The translations under genes were made by a program, and so were the position numbers. Positions 35,802-48,350 of a stretch of 64,000 nucleotides of DNA are shown here, one piece after another (the first letter of the stretch is position 1; each line of letters starts with the position of its first letter). The stretch comes from Agrypnia vestita (taxonomy: Eukaryota; Arthropoda; Insecta; Trichoptera; Phryganeidae): contig JADDOH010002020.1 in the NCBI GenBank assembly GCA_016648135.1, forward strand, positions 29,900 to 93,899, given 5' to 3'. The notes beneath the pieces are model-generated. The model made no database searches. It had not been told where the DNA came from and worked only from the letters and a program-made list of their open reading frames with translations.

Positions 35802-36700
35802 AATGCATCAGTATAACGTCAAATACGATAGTTGACTTATTTGGTTAAACATTTTATTTGAATCAGAATCAATACAATGAATTAAGTCGCTGATTTTACT
35901 ACTGGGCTAAGTTAGCCCACTATTGATGACAATGACTTCGTGCATTTTATACAACTAACAAATTAAAATATTATATGCATTACCATTGTTTGAAAAAACC
36001 CACCATATCGATCTTTTCATGTGAATCGCATAATAAATAACTAAGATGTTTGTCATTATTTGATTGAATAAAGTATTTTTGAATTACGATTAAAATATAT
36101 TTCATTTTCACCGATCATTTTCATTGAAAACACATGTAATAATGTTACTAAAAATGTTAAACAGCACATTTATTTGAATTAAGTGGAAGAATACAATTTA
36201 TTCAATAGTTTCCATTGTAAGTAAAGCAACAATATAATTTTTTATTTTATTTTATTTATTATTAATTATTATTAACATTTATTTATTTATTTATTATTAA
36301 CATAACATAACATTACATTAAATTACATTACAAATATAATTATACAATGATAATTTATCAAACAATTATATGATAAAATATGTAACTACTCAACTAGGCT
36401 GGCCTGTTTTAAGGCAAGTTATATATTTCATTTTAAAACACAATATTCTAATTAAGGTACTCATTAGTATATATAATTAATTAATGATTTAAAGTTCAAG
36501 TAACATTATAAAAATTTAAATTAGATTGATACAATACAAATATTTTAATTAAATTAATACAATAAAAAGTGAAATTAGATAAATACATTATATAAATTAA
36601 TAATAAGAATAGTTAGTTTTTATGTATCATACATTTGTATACGGTAATCAGTTTTAGTATGAAGAACTTAAATCACTTTTCTATTGTTTTTCTATTCTTA
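35802..36700 (+). other. 3' flank of gene 5
   Basis: AATAAAG at about 36070 could serve as a polyadenylation signal. AT-rich simple sequence (TTTATT, ATTAC) runs from 36240 to 36610. Confidence 0.5.
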
Positions 36701-37090
36701 AAAAAGAAAAGCCAGCTTAATTGGTTTGGACACGTCCTCCGCATGGCATAATAAAAAACATTGCGTTACGTATAATGAGATATCCCGGATATTATAACAC
36801 TCTCGCATAGGATATTCGTGCTAACTCCGTATAAAGGTAATTTATAAGTATAAAACACGTTACAAGTGACCTTTATACGGGTCACGTATAAAAACACTTC
36901 GTATAAAGACCAATGTATTTTCAGTTTTAGTTTTATTTCAGGTTCAGGTGATGTTCATCATCATCAGTGACTCTATAGTCCATTGTGGGCGTTGGCCTCC
37001 TCCAACATTCCTCTCCATCTTCCTCTATCCTGACATGTACTCCTCCAATCCCTGATGCTTGTAGTTTTTACTTCTTGCTGTACTCCAGGT
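36701..37090. mobile_element. LINE fragments (duplicated at 41743-42130)
   Basis: A plus frame reads NWFGHVLRMA, a hallmark of insect reverse transcriptase tails. On the other strand GGCCTCCTCCAACATTCCTC and neighbours match the common CCACTG-GGACATAGGCCTCC-type insect LINE block. Confidence 0.5.
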
Positions 37091-37690
37091 GATGTTCGGT
37101 GGGAAATAATGAAATTTTTAAATGCAGCTTTTTTTAGTTATTTAGGTTTTTGGTAATTAATTCAGCAATTTGCTAATGACAATGTTAGAGATTAATGCTA
37201 TTAGTTTATGTGATAATGGCAGATTTTTATAATATACAGTTATATATAGAATGGATAGATATTTTATTAATATCATCTTAATTTCTCGTTTTGGGTCTAC
37301 CTTTTCATCGCCTTCCTTCAAGTTTGTAATTGTGAAGTCATTTCTTAAGTCATCATCATATTCTCTGCTTGGCCTAGTCATCAAAGCCTCGCTTAAATTT
37401 GTAAATTTTTTGACTTTTGGCAAATCACACATGTTATTTATTTACTTTATTAAAAAAAAGTGTAATGCTTCCCTAAAATATTATAAAATATGACATATAT
37501 GATACTCAAAGCACGTTGTTTTTCTACACCAAGGAGTTATTCAAGTGCGATAGGCAAGTATAAACTTCTAATTTTCTATATTCGTATTCGTTGTCTTAGA
37601 TAAGAATACTAATAATTTAAAATTTGAAAATTAAAGGACTACTACTACAATTAAGTATAATTAAATTGCAAAGAGAGGCATAGAAATGCT
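37091..37690. other. Duplicated spacer
   Basis: It aligns with 42131-42730 and, more loosely, with the gene 4 flank. Short frames (37157-37432) lack support. Confidence 0.5.
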
Positions 37691-37860
37691 TGTTGGTGTA
37701 ATGGTCATGACGCACGGCTAGTGAGCTGGTGGTCGGTGGTTCGAGCCCCCACCAGAACACCAGCAAATTGGTCCTATTTTCATAGCACAAGCGTTCAGTT
37801 TGAAAAAAGTAGGAATATCGATGCGACACGTACTCCGTGTTCGGACCAGCCTGACAACCA
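37691..37860 (+). mobile_element. tRNA-derived SINE, family 1
   Basis: Box A-like TGGTGTAATGGTCATGAC and box B GGTTCGAGCCC (37738-37748) are spaced as in a tRNA-derived Pol III promoter. The tail TCCTATTTTCATAGCACAAG is shared with 42730-42900 and 45969-46130. Confidence 0.65.
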
Positions 37861-38054
37861 ACTTGACACGTGTAAAATATTTCCGATATACAAACAACCT
37901 CCTTACAGACAGACACTGGAAGAATTACGAATGACAGATTTAAAACACAAATACATTACAGATATGAGAAGTCAAAAATCAAAACCTATACATGAAATAA
38001 AACAGTTTCCTTGTTTATGAACATGGAAAGTTATGACTTAAATGAACTCATTTT

Positions 38055-38315
38055 TACTCCCTTTCTTTTAACTCGTAGCGCCGCTTGTCTGTTGTCTGCC
38101 GAAAAAAACTTTAGATCGATTTTTAACCTTTTTCCCGTAATCCAATCGAGCTGAAACTTTGCAGGCAGACTCGTGGCGACGATTTAAATGAAAATAGAAA
38201 TTTAATAATTATAGTATAATTTTAATGTTTTTTTTCAAATTGGAATCCATACAAATGAGTAAGGCCTCCGACGCGTGCAGTAGGCGCGAAACCTGTTTCA
38301 ATGAGAAAGTGAGTA
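38055..38315 (+). mobile_element. MITE-like repeat with TACTCCCTTTCT termini
   Basis: Same internal landmarks as 893-1163; the right end has one change (GAAAGTGAGTA). Confidence 0.7.
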
Positions 38316-38669
38316 TAATAAAAATTTATTGATTAGTTTTTTCATAAGAACTAACATTGGATCGATACTTGATACGAAAGTTAACTATTATTTAAAATAT
38401 CGCAATGGGCTTAGAGAAAATATTGACATTTAAATAAATAAAAAAATGGGGATTTATTTTAGTACTTAACGATTAGAAAACTAGAAAAAAAAAATCTTAT
38501 AATTTCTTAATTATTTAACAAACTAGGTACCTGAAAACAAAACAACAAGAATATTAAAGAGATATTTTAGTGAATTGAGATAACACTAATGTGGTAGTTA
38601 TATGGTATGTAAAACATATAATATATGGGATATAAAAGCTAATATCCAAAAAAAAAAATGTTTTGAATG

Positions 38670-38821
38670 CAGTCACCGAGGATTACTATTTCAAAATTTA
38701 CTGAATTCTAGATTTTATGTATTTACCCCTTTCAAAATCATGTTTCTTATAAATTTATAGGCTATGTTTTCTATAAAATCTCGAATTCTATACATTGTAA
38801 ATTAATAATCCTCGATGACTG
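38670..38821. mobile_element. MITE-like repeat with CAGTCAYCGAGGAT termini
   Basis: Starts CAGTCACCGAGGAT, ends ATCCTCGATGACTG, 152 bp; duplicated at 43709-43860. Confidence 0.65.
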
Positions 38822-39430
38822 TTAAAGATGGAGATGATCTCGCATATAAATACGCAACTACTATAGCCAATATACTCAATGCGTTAATTTTTTTTTGCAT
38901 ATTGCTGCCTTCGCTTCTATACCCAACAGATGATGTAATGTATTGTAATACACATACATATTCAGTTTTGTAAGATTTTATAAATTTTTTATTTTGTGCA
39001 TATTTACGTAAATATAAGTCAAATTAGCCATAACTCGTCATTAATTACGGTATTTATTTTATTTAAAAAAAAATTCGAAAAATTGTTAAAGTTTTTTTTT
39101 TCGCAAAAAAAACAACGAAATTATTGTAATTGGGATTGGATAGGTAGATCTGTGCTTGCTACATGACTAAGGGAGGATTCACTAATTAATTGAAAGAGAC
39201 TATAACTTAATCCGTAAACACGGCGTTCGATTCGATAGTGATAGCTACTATCCGACATATTCTGAAAATAACGATAATAGTATTTTGGTGATTGCTTCCC
39301 TTCAACACTCGAAAATATACGAGACCTAGATTTATAACAGTCCGTCTTATTAGGTCATATCACGACACTCATAAATAGGCGAGACGTATTTATTTACACC
39401 CATGTAATAATTTTTATGAATGTTTTTGCA
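38822..39430. other. Duplicated AT-rich spacer
   Basis: Includes the ATAATTGGGATT-type repeat end (39040-39145). No gene. Confidence 0.5.
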
Positions 39431-39610
39431 TTTTTGCACGGGTTTCTTTATATATATATATATATATATGTTACAATGAAGGTTTTCACGGGTGTTAGAA
39501 ATGTTAGTATTGATTTCTTTGGGGGTAACCCGCGTCAAAATCTGGTCCGAAGAAGGACCATTCGTCAACCGACGTTTCGCCTGAATCACAACAGGCATCT
39601 GCAGGTTATT
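39431..39610 (-). repeat. Hammerhead-like repeat with TA microsatellite
   Basis: A TA run at 39450-39469 is followed by a block that recurs at 44475-44650 and, inverted, at 44915-45011. On the minus strand 39604-39574 reads CTGCAGA, one base, GCCTG stem CAGGC, GAAAC. This is a hammerhead-like core with one changed base in the CUGANGA box. Confidence 0.45.
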
Positions 39611-40020
39611 TAATTGATTTTAAATATAACCACCGACACAATAGAATCAACATCAAGTACAAAGCGCATCACAAGGAGCCATACAAACGCCATTAAGGCC
39701 AGCAACGGCCGGGAACACCCAATATTTAATACAAAGACTTTTATTAAATACAGAGCGTATTTTAAACTTTTTTAAATACTTTAAGCGTGGTATTTAATAA
39801 AACTCGTGGTTTCATACAAAGCGATTTAATTTAATGTGTCAAACGACAAAGTGATTGCTTCCTATGAATAAAAGATTATATTTCAATGAATTATTTTTTT
39901 ATTTTATTAAATTTTAAGTACACGATTTGAATATTTCTAGATGTTATTATTACAAAACTATGAAATAGAAATATGTTCATCTCAATTTTTTGTAATGTGT
40001 GAAAAATGTTAATGTTGCAG

Positions 40021-40853
40021 GTTTCTGCGTACGAGAATGGTCCCTTCAACGAAGTGCAAAAGTCTAAAACATACAGGTTTGACTCTGTTGAGGGTGATTT
40101 CTATAGAGTAATAAAGGAGTGCACCAAGCCGGGACCCATGTGTGGCGACTGCACAAAGCTTTACGAGTGCATTCAGATAGGAAACGATTACATCCAGGAG
40201 TTCTTACAAGACTGTACCGGGGGGTCCACCTGTCTGCAAACCCCAACGACTGCTTCTTGTACCACGGGACCCAACCCAGACTGCTCTAATGACGTTTACG
40301 AATTTAAGTGCCACCAAGTAGGTCTGTTCCCAGATCCATTCAGTTGTAGAAAATACCACATGTGCAAACCAGGTACAACCGCAGAAGTTGAGCCGATATC
40401 TATACCATTAGAATGTGCCGAAGATGGATTTTACTATGATGCGAGGACCACTCTCTGCAGAAAGAAATTGGTGGACAACAAATGCCCGGTCGTCGCCGAG
40501 CCGTGCACGAGTTTGGGTCAAGTTGGACTAATCCTGAACAACCCAGCTTTATATTTTATCTGCCTCAGGCAAGATGGGGAGACAGGATTTTTCCCAAATG
40601 TATTTTCCTGTTCGTCAAATAAGGAATATGATTTGGTTTCCCATTCTTGCCAGGATCCCACACCCGAAACGGGAATCGGAGCTGATAACAAGTGTCTCGA
40701 GACGGGACTGTTCTACGACCCCGACAGCTGCTTTTACTATAAACAGTGCACGAAGAATGCCAGTCCAGTTAGAACCTCTGCCCTACCAAAAAGCACTTCG
40801 ACAACAAAACTAAAACATGTATTGATTTCACTTGTGAAGATTTGGATAAATAG
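40021..40853 (+). pseudogene. Peritrophin-like copy 6, exon 2 only
   Basis: The splice acceptor (TTGCAG before 40021) and phase are kept, but no signal-peptide exon or TATA block lies upstream within the unit. Relative to gene 5 one T is missing near 40775 (AGAACCTC versus AGAATCCTC). The last ~25 residues are replaced by an unrelated tail ending at 40887, destroying the end of unit 4. Upstream of that the frame is open, with about six amino-acid changes and about eleven silent changes. It is either a young pseudogene or an alternative second exon of gene 5. Confidence 0.85.
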
Positions 40854-42729
40854 AATGCATCAGTATAACGTCAAATACGATAGTTGACTTATTTGGTTAA
40901 ACATTTTATTTGAATCAGAATCAATACAATGAATTAAGTCGCTGATTTTACTACTGGGCTAAGTTAGCCCACTATTGATGACAATGACTTCGTGCATTTT
41001 ATACAACTAACAAATTAAAATATTATATGCATTACCATTGTTTGAAAAAACCCACCATATCGATCTTTTCATGTGAATCGCATAATTATTAACTAAGATG
41101 TTTGTCATTATTTGATTGAATAAAGTATTTTTGAATTACGATTAAAATATATTTCATTTTCACCGATTATTTTCATTGAAAACACATGTAATAATGTTAC
41201 TAAAAATGTTAAACAGCACATTAATTTGAATTAAGTGGAAGAATACGATTTATTCAATAGTTTCCATTGTAAGTAAAGCAACAATATAATTTTTTATTTT
41301 ATTTTATTTATTATTAATTATTATTAACATTTATTTATTTATTTATTATTAACATAACATAACATTACATTAAATTACATTACAAATATAATTATACAAT
41401 GATAATTTATCAAACAATTATATGATAAAATATGTAACTACCCAACTAGGCTGGCCTGTTTTAAGGCAAGTTATATATTTCATTTTAAAACACAATATTC
41501 TAATTAAGGTACTCATTAGTATATATAATTAATTAATGATTTAAAGTTCAAGTAACATTATAAAAATTTATATTAGATTGATACAATACAAATATTTTAA
41601 TTAAATTAATACAATAAAAAGTGAAATTAGATAAATACATTATATAAATTAATAATAAGAAAAGTTAGTTTTTATGTATCATACATTTGTATACGGTAAT
41701 CAGTTTTAGTATGAAGAACTTAAATCACTTTTCTATTGTTTTTCTATTCTTAAAAAAGAAAAGTCAGCTTAATAGGTTTGGACACGTCCTCCGCATGGCA
41801 TAATATAAAAACATTGCGTTACGTATAACGATATATCTCGGATATTATAACACTCTCGCATAGGATATTCGTGCTAACTCCGTATAAAGGTAATTTATAA
41901 GTATAAAACACGTTACAAGTGACCCTTATACGGGTAACGTATAAAAACACTTCACCAATGTATTTTCAGTTTTAGTTTTATTTCAGGTTCAGGTGATGTT
42001 CATCATCATCAGTGGCTCTACAGTCCATTGTGGGCGTTGGCCTCCTCCAACATTCCTCTCCATCTTCCTCTATCCTGACATGTACTCCTCCAATCCCTGA
42101 TGCTTGTAGTTTTTACGTCTTGCTGCACTCCAGGTGATGTTCGGTGGGAAATAATGAAATTTTTAAATGCAGCTTATTTTAGTTATTTAGGTTTTTGGTA
42201 ATTAATTCAGCAATTTGCTAATGACAATGTTAGAGATTAATGCTATTAGTTTATGTGATAATGGCAGATTTTTATAATATACAGTTATAGATAGAATGGA
42301 TAGACATTTTATAAATATTAATATCGTTTTGGATCTACCTTTTCATCGCCTTCCTTCAAGTTTGTAATTGTGAAGTCATTTCGTAAGTCATCATCATATT
42401 CTCTGCTTGGCCTAGTCATCAAAGCCTCGCTTAAATTTGTAAATTTTGTGACTTTTGGCAAATCACACATGTTATTTATTTACTTTATTAAAAAAAAGTG
42501 TAATGCTTCCCTAAAATATTATAAAATATGACATATATGATACTCAAAGCACGTTGTTTTTCTACACCAAGGAGTTATTCAAGAGCGATAGGCAAGTATA
42601 AATTTCTAATTTTCTATATTCGTGTTCGTTGTCTTAGATAAGAATACTAATAATATAAAATTTGAAAATTAAAGGACTACAACAACAATGAAGTATAATT
42701 AATTTGAAAAGAGAAGCATAGAAATGCTT
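40854..42729. other. Duplicate of the gene 5 3' flank
   Basis: Matches 35801-37690 with small indels, including the LINE fragments at 41743-42130. Confidence 0.6.
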
Positions 42730-42900
42730 GTTGGTGTGATGATCATGACGCATGGCTAGTGAGCTGGTGGTCGGTGGTTCGAGCCCCCACCAGGACACCA
42801 GCAAATTGGTCCTATTTTCATAGCACAAGCGTTCAGTTTGAAAAAAGTAGGAATATCGATGCGACACGTACTCCGTGTTCGGACCAGCCTGACAACCAAC
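42730..42900 (+). mobile_element. tRNA-derived SINE, family 1 (duplicate)
   Basis: Duplicate of 37691-37860; box B at 42776-42786, box A with small changes. Confidence 0.65.
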
Positions 42901-43092
42901 TTGACACGTGTAAAATATTTCCGATATACAAACAACCTCCTTACAGACAGACACTGGAAGAATTACGAATGACAGATTTAAAACACAAATACATTACAGA
43001 TATGAGAAGTCAAAAATCAAAACTTACATATGAAAGAAAACAGTTTCCTTGTTTATGAACATGGAAAGTTATGACTTAAATGAACTCATTTT

Positions 43093-43353
43093 TACTCCCT
43101 TTCTTTTAACTCGTAGCGCTGCTTGTCTGTTGTCTGCCGAAAAAAATTTGGATCGATTTTTAACCCTTTTCTCGTGATCCAATCGAGCTGAAACTTTGCA
43201 GGCAGACTCGTGGCGATGATTAAAATGAAAATCGAAATTTAATAATTATAGTATAATTTTAATGTTTTTTTTTCAAATTGGAATCCATACAAATGAGTAA
43301 GGAGCCCGACGCGTGCAGTAGGCGCGAAACCTGTTTCAATGAGAAAGTGAGTA
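43093..43353 (+). mobile_element. MITE-like repeat with TACTCCCTTTCT termini
   Basis: Duplicate of 38055-38315. Confidence 0.7.
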
Positions 43354-43708
43354 TAATAAAAATTTATTGATTAGTTTTTTCATAAGAACTAACATTGGAT
43401 CAATACTTGATACGAAAGTTAACTATTATTTAAAATATCGCAATGGGCTTAGAGAAAATATTGACATTTAAATAAATGAAAATGGGTGTTTATTTTAGTA
43501 CTTAACGATTAGAAAACTAGAAATAAAAAAATAATCTTATAATTCCTTAATTATTTAACAAACTAAGTACCTGAAAACAAAATAACAAGAATATTAAAGA
43601 GATATTTTAGTGAATTGAGATAACACTAATGTGGTAGTTATATGGTATGTAAAACATATAATATATGGGGTATAAAAGCGAATATCCAAAAAAAAAATGT
43701 TTTGAATG

Positions 43709-43860
43709 CAGTCACCGAGGATTACTATTTCAAAATTTACTGAATTCTAGATTTTATGTATTTACCCCTTTCAAAATCATGTTTCTTATAAATTTATAGG
43801 CTATGTTTTCTATAAAATCTCGAATTCTATACATTGTAAATTAATAATCCTCGATGACTG
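43709..43860. mobile_element. MITE-like repeat with CAGTCAYCGAGGAT termini
   Basis: Duplicate of 38670-38821. Confidence 0.65.
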
Positions 43861-44474
43861 TTAAAGATGGAGATGATCTCGCATATAAATACGCAACTAC
43901 AATAGCCAATATACTCAATGCATTAATTTTTTTTTGAATATTGCTGCCTTTGCTTCTGTATCCAACAGATGATGTAATGTATTCAAATACACATACATAT
44001 TCAGTTTTGTAAGATTTTATACATTTTCTATTTTGTGCATATTTACGTAAATATAAGTCAAATTAGCCATAACTCGTCATTAATTACGGTATTTATTTTA
44101 TTTAAAAAAAAATTCGAAAAATTGTTAAAGTTTTTTTTTTCGCAAAAAAAAAACAACGAAATTATTGTAATTGGAATTGGATAGGTAGATCTGTGCTTGC
44201 TACATGACTAAGGGAGGATTTACTAATTAATTGAAAGAGGCTATAACTTAATCCGTAAACACGGCGTTCGATTCGATAGTGATAGTTACTATCCGATATA
44301 TTCTGAAAATAACGATAATAGTATTTTGGTGATTGCTTCCCTTCAACACTCGAAAATATACGAGACCTAGATTTATAACGGTCCGTCTTATTAGGTCATA
44401 TCACGACACTCATAAATAGGCGAGACGTATTTATTTACACCCATGTAATAATTTTTATGAATGTTTTTGAATTT

Positions 44475-45011
44475 TTGCACGGGTTTCTTTATATATATAT
44501 ATATATATATGTTACAATGAAGGTTTTCACGGGTGTTAGAAATGTTAGTATAAATTTCTTTGGGGGTAACCCGCGTCAAAATCTGGTCCTCAGAAGGACC
44601 ATTCGTCAACCGACGTTTCGCCTGAATCACAACAGGCATCTGCAGGTTATTTAATTGATTTTAAATATAACCACCGACACAATAGAAGCAACATCAAGTA
44701 CAAAGCGCATCACAAGGAGCCAAACAAACGCCATTAAGGCCAGCAACGGCCGGGAACACCCATTATTTAATACAAAATTCCCGAAAATCATTAAGGCCAA
44801 TAATGACCACAGTACCCAAATTTAGACTTTGACTTACCAGACCTCACTTGGTAATAAGCTTCCGATACGAACGGACGTGTTCGCACTGCCCCTCGTGACG
44901 GAAATTTATTAACAAGCAACCTGAAGATGCCTGTTGTGATTCAGGCGAAACGTCGGTTGACGAATGGTCCTTCTGAGGACCAGATTTTGACGCGGGTTAC
45001 CCCCAAAGAAA
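44475..45011. repeat. Inverted pair of hammerhead-like repeats
   Basis: 44515-44650 (minus) and 44915-45011 (plus) are reverse complements, about 260 bp apart. Both include GCCTGTTGTGATTCAGGC and GGTTACCCCCAAAGAAAT. Confidence 0.6.
44921..44957 (+). ncRNA. Hammerhead-like core
   Basis: CTGAAGA (fits CUGANGA), one spacer base, stem GCCTG/CAGGC with an 8-nt loop, GAAAC, GTCGG. A matching upstream strand for helix III with a cleavable NUH was not found; GGACGTG at about 44872 is close but has G at the cleavage position. Confidence 0.35.
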
Positions 45012-45019
45012 TCAATACT

Positions 45020-45057
<38 letters not shown>

Positions 45058-45540
45058 AAGAAACCCGTGTTTCCATATCCGCCAAGTTTTCTCCACAACC
45101 AGCCACCCACCGATGGTTATGGTGGTGGATTGCCTTTGGTGTCACATCGAAAATATGCGAGTTTGGTGGGGGTGGCTGTGCGTGAGTGGGAGTGGGTGAC
45201 GAAAATGTGCTTTCTAGCACATTGTTTTGTTACAGGAAGGCCACAAATGCTTCAGATTGTTTCAAAATAGGCGCGCTGACTGTGTCGGTGAGTCTAGAAG
45301 GTTCCGGAAAAACCTGCTCTAGAAATTTCTGGAAGGAGAAGGTTCTAGGAAATTCCTGAAAGTTCTATAAGGTTCTAAACTGAGTGGCGGAATGTGTCGG
45401 TGTGTCCAAAAGGTTCCTGTACATTCGAATTTCTTGAAAGTTCTGGAAGAAAAATATTCTAGAAGGTTCGTGAAAGTTCTATGATGATCCAAACAGTGTT
45501 CTAAAAATCTACGCGTGCGAAACCGCGCGGGCACTGCTAG
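45012..45540 (+). mobile_element. Helitron-like non-autonomous element 1, HSE-rich
   Basis: The right end is GC-rich (CGCGCGGGCAC) and closes in CTAG followed by T (45541). The left end is TC after A next to a TA microsatellite, so the 5' limit is less sure. It contains many GAA/TTC units at 2-nt spacing, the heat-shock-element pattern; five alternate perfectly at 45457-45479 and three each at 45297-45309 and 45322-45334. No protein is coded. Confidence 0.6.
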
Positions 45541-45968
45541 TCTACTATAATTTTAAATAAGACCTTTGAAAAGTAGTCGTGAATCTACGTAGCCTAAGTA
45601 ATAGGACATGTTAAGTGTGGGGAATGTTGAGTGTTAGGGATTTATAAACACTGGATATTAAAAACCCATGACGGGAAGCAGAAATGTCAAGTGTTTTTTT
45701 GTCTACGTAAAATATGGTGCAATATCACTTTTCAATACTCAACAGTTGTACAGTAATGGCATAAAATAATTTTAAATCATAATAGGTCCATCAGTATTTT
45801 GTTACACAGACATGGATTGTTGTGTTGGACCTCCACGATGTCTGGGTGTTCTAAAAAAAACTCTTGTTTTGATGTCGGAGCGACACAGATGTCAAACAGA
45901 TTTCTATCACTACGCAAACCAGTCATTGCAATCCGGACTTTTGTCTAAAACGTAAGTTTATGAAGAGT
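45541..45968. other. Spacer, no gene seen
   Basis: AT-rich with no recognised family. Confidence 0.5.
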
Positions 45969-46130
45969 AGCTTGTTGGCCTTGTGGATAGGACTCTCGCC
46001 TCGTGATCCAAAGGTCGCGGGTTGGAATCTCTCTCCAGACCAGTAAGTTAGTCCTATTTCCATAGCACAAGCGTTTAGCTTATTTTGAAAATAGTTAGAA
46101 TATTGATGTGACACGCATTCCGTGTTCGCA
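45969..46130 (+). mobile_element. tRNA-derived SINE, family 1 (variant head)
   Basis: TTGTGGATAGGACTCTCGCC and GCGGGTTGGAATC stand where boxes A and B are expected. The tail (TCCTATTTCCATAGCACAAG, CGTGTTCG) is that of 37691-37860 but the tRNA-like head differs. Confidence 0.5.
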
Positions 46131-47082
46131 TATCGATTTAAAAAAATGTACTAATATTATTTAAAAAGTTGTTAGTTTCTAACACATTCACTAATTTCTT
46201 CAATCAAAGTGTTTAAATATTAAAGCAAAGCCAATATTTTCGTCACTACAGAAATAATGACATTTGAAAGTCGTCTTGACGTTTCTGTGTTTCTGCATTG
46301 GAATGAAAAACACCAAAATAGCAACATTGTTAATTTAGAATAGGTTAGTGCACACGTGCATACAAAAGTTTCCTAGAACCATAGAAAGTTTGTTGTTGTA
46401 AACCATTGTTTTCCTCTTTTAAATGATTTCTTCTGTGATAAGGTAATTATGTTATCAAAGTAAATTAATCGTATTATAACGTATCACGTAAAAAATGTAA
46501 TAATATTTACTTTGTTGCCGACTAAGTTTTATCAGGCTCTAAGCGATACAAAAACATCGATAACATCAAATATTTACTGACAGTTCTGCATTTAGTAATA
46601 TAAAATATGTTATTCATTGATAACTGAAAAACAAAACATTGTGACGAATTTCCGTGTGTCGAAAATATGATAAAAATCTATTGATAATTATTTCAATTAA
46701 TAATTATTATTGCATCAACAGAGATTCTCAAATGGCAGTTGAGAAGAACGAAGTGGCAAGGAAAGTAAATAAATAGATGAGGCGATATTTTCTTCAACTA
46801 AAAATGCGTCATATTCGTTACCACGGTGACTGCATATTTTACCAAGTATCAATAAACATCAAACTTTTTGAAAGTTCAAAAATCCACACTGTCGGAAAAA
46901 TATTGTAGGTATACTTATTATAAAGCATCGCTCTCGCATATTTTTAAATTCAAATATTTTTCTTAACGTCCTGATGTATAGCCGAAAACTCATTTATGAA
47001 TAGAGATTCGTACGTATAAATTGGAATCAATAAATGTATATGTAGAACCTATCTACACAACGTTTGTAACATTCCCATATTT
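46131..47082. other. AT-rich spacer, no gene seen
   Basis: Nothing recognised on either strand. Confidence 0.5.
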
Positions 47083-47343
47083 GTGCACAAAATTCCTAGC
47101 AAAAAAATGCCAAAATATTTTCTGAGCAAAATTGTTGTGAATAGTGTTATACATAACTATAAAACTAGAAATAGGAATGTAATAATATTGCCGTATAAGA
47201 AAAAAGTTTATACACAAAATTGTCTAACGTACAGAAGTATAAAAATATATGAGGAGATGCCGGAAAACATGAAGAATGTAAATAAAATGAACGATTTTAA
47301 AAACAAATGCTACAATTGTTATAAAAATAGTATAGAATTGTAG
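47083..47343 (+). mobile_element. LINE ORF2 C-terminal fragment
   Basis: The frame reads VIHNYKTRNRNVIILPYKKK, SIKIYEEMPENMKN and FKNKCYNCYKN. This is the end of a jockey/CR1-type reverse transcriptase, with HNY-TRN then K-YN-LP and FK. Confidence 0.55.
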
Positions 47344-47510
47344 ATTATAGGATGTTTATTATAGAATGTATATTAATGATAGATTGCAAGGGTACCTACT
47401 ATTATATTATAAATTATGGGATTATAGATTATCGGCTTAGATTATGTAAGTATGTAATTATATAATGTGGTAATAAAAAAAAGTAACCCATAAAAACCAA
47501 GTTTTTACAA

Positions 47511-47766
47511 TACTCCCTTTCTCATTTTCGGGTTTCGTGTCTACCATTCTCCATACAATTTGTATGAAAAAACCATTAAAAATTTGAAATATCCAAAATT
47601 ATACTATAATTTTTTTTTTAACGAAAATTTGATAAATCTTCTTGATCGTCGCCACGAGTCTGTTTGCAAAGTTTCAGCTCGATTGGATCACGGGAAAAGG
47701 GTTAAAAATCGATCCAAAGTTTTTTCGTCAAGCAAACAGACGCCACGAGTTAAAAGAAAGGAAGTA
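47511..47766 (-). mobile_element. MITE-like repeat with TACTCCCTTTCT termini
   Basis: Inverted, slightly shorter copy; the far end is changed to GAAAGGAAGTA. Confidence 0.65.
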
Positions 47767-48106
47767 AAAGTATAGACTAAAATGTAAAATACTGGTTAAT
47801 ATACGACATGCCATATTATAAATAAACTAAAAGAAAAAAAGTATAAAGCTAAGAATAAGTGCACCAAACTGATGCTTAATATATCGATAATATCGGTCTG
47901 CAAAAATATCCTGGCAAAAAACAAATGTTTATAATTTTTATTACCCTTGGAACCAACACACATGTAGAACGGCAGGTTGATTTTCTAAATAATAAAAAAT
48001 CAAATAATTTCACATATACTTCGGAAAATACTCTATATTATTAACAATAAACAAAATACATAAAGAATACTCTCATTTATTTTAAAACGAATACCTATGA
48101 AGAAAT

Positions 48107-48350
48107 CTATACTAATATATAAAGAGGTAAAGTTTGTAAGTTTGGATGTAGGAGGCAATCTCCGAAACCACTCATCCGATTTCAAAAATTCCTTCACCAA
48201 TATTTAGAATGGACTTTCAGGTTAGGTAAACACTATATATTATTCCGTTAAAATAAAATGACATTTCGTGGTGACCTATTTTACAACTTAAGTCGAATAA
48301 AAAGTGGTCGAGCGATGAGTTTTTTCTAAGCGCTGCCTTAACGGTAAGAT
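48107..48350 (+). repeat. Helitron-type 5' end and dispersed repeat
   Basis: TCTATACTAATATATAAAGA and GGTAAAGTTTGTAAGTTTGG are the start of a very common lepidopteran repeat, consistent with a Helitron 5' end. No matching CTRR end was identified. Confidence 0.45.

Larger units (their letters stand above)
34669..39735 (+). repeat. Tandem duplication, copy 1 (5.05 kb)
   Basis: Direct repeat with 39738-44776. From exon 2 onward the two are nearly identical with scattered substitutions and small indels. The first ~300 bp (intron) is much more diverged. The junction is at TTTAATACAAA / TTTTATTAAATAC. Confidence 0.9.
39738..44776 (+). repeat. Tandem duplication, copy 2 (5.04 kb)
   Basis: Second unit of the direct repeat. 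It begins inside the gene 5 intron sequence, so exon 1 and promoter are absent. It contains copy 6 and duplicate LINE, SINE and MITE copies. Confidence 0.9.
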
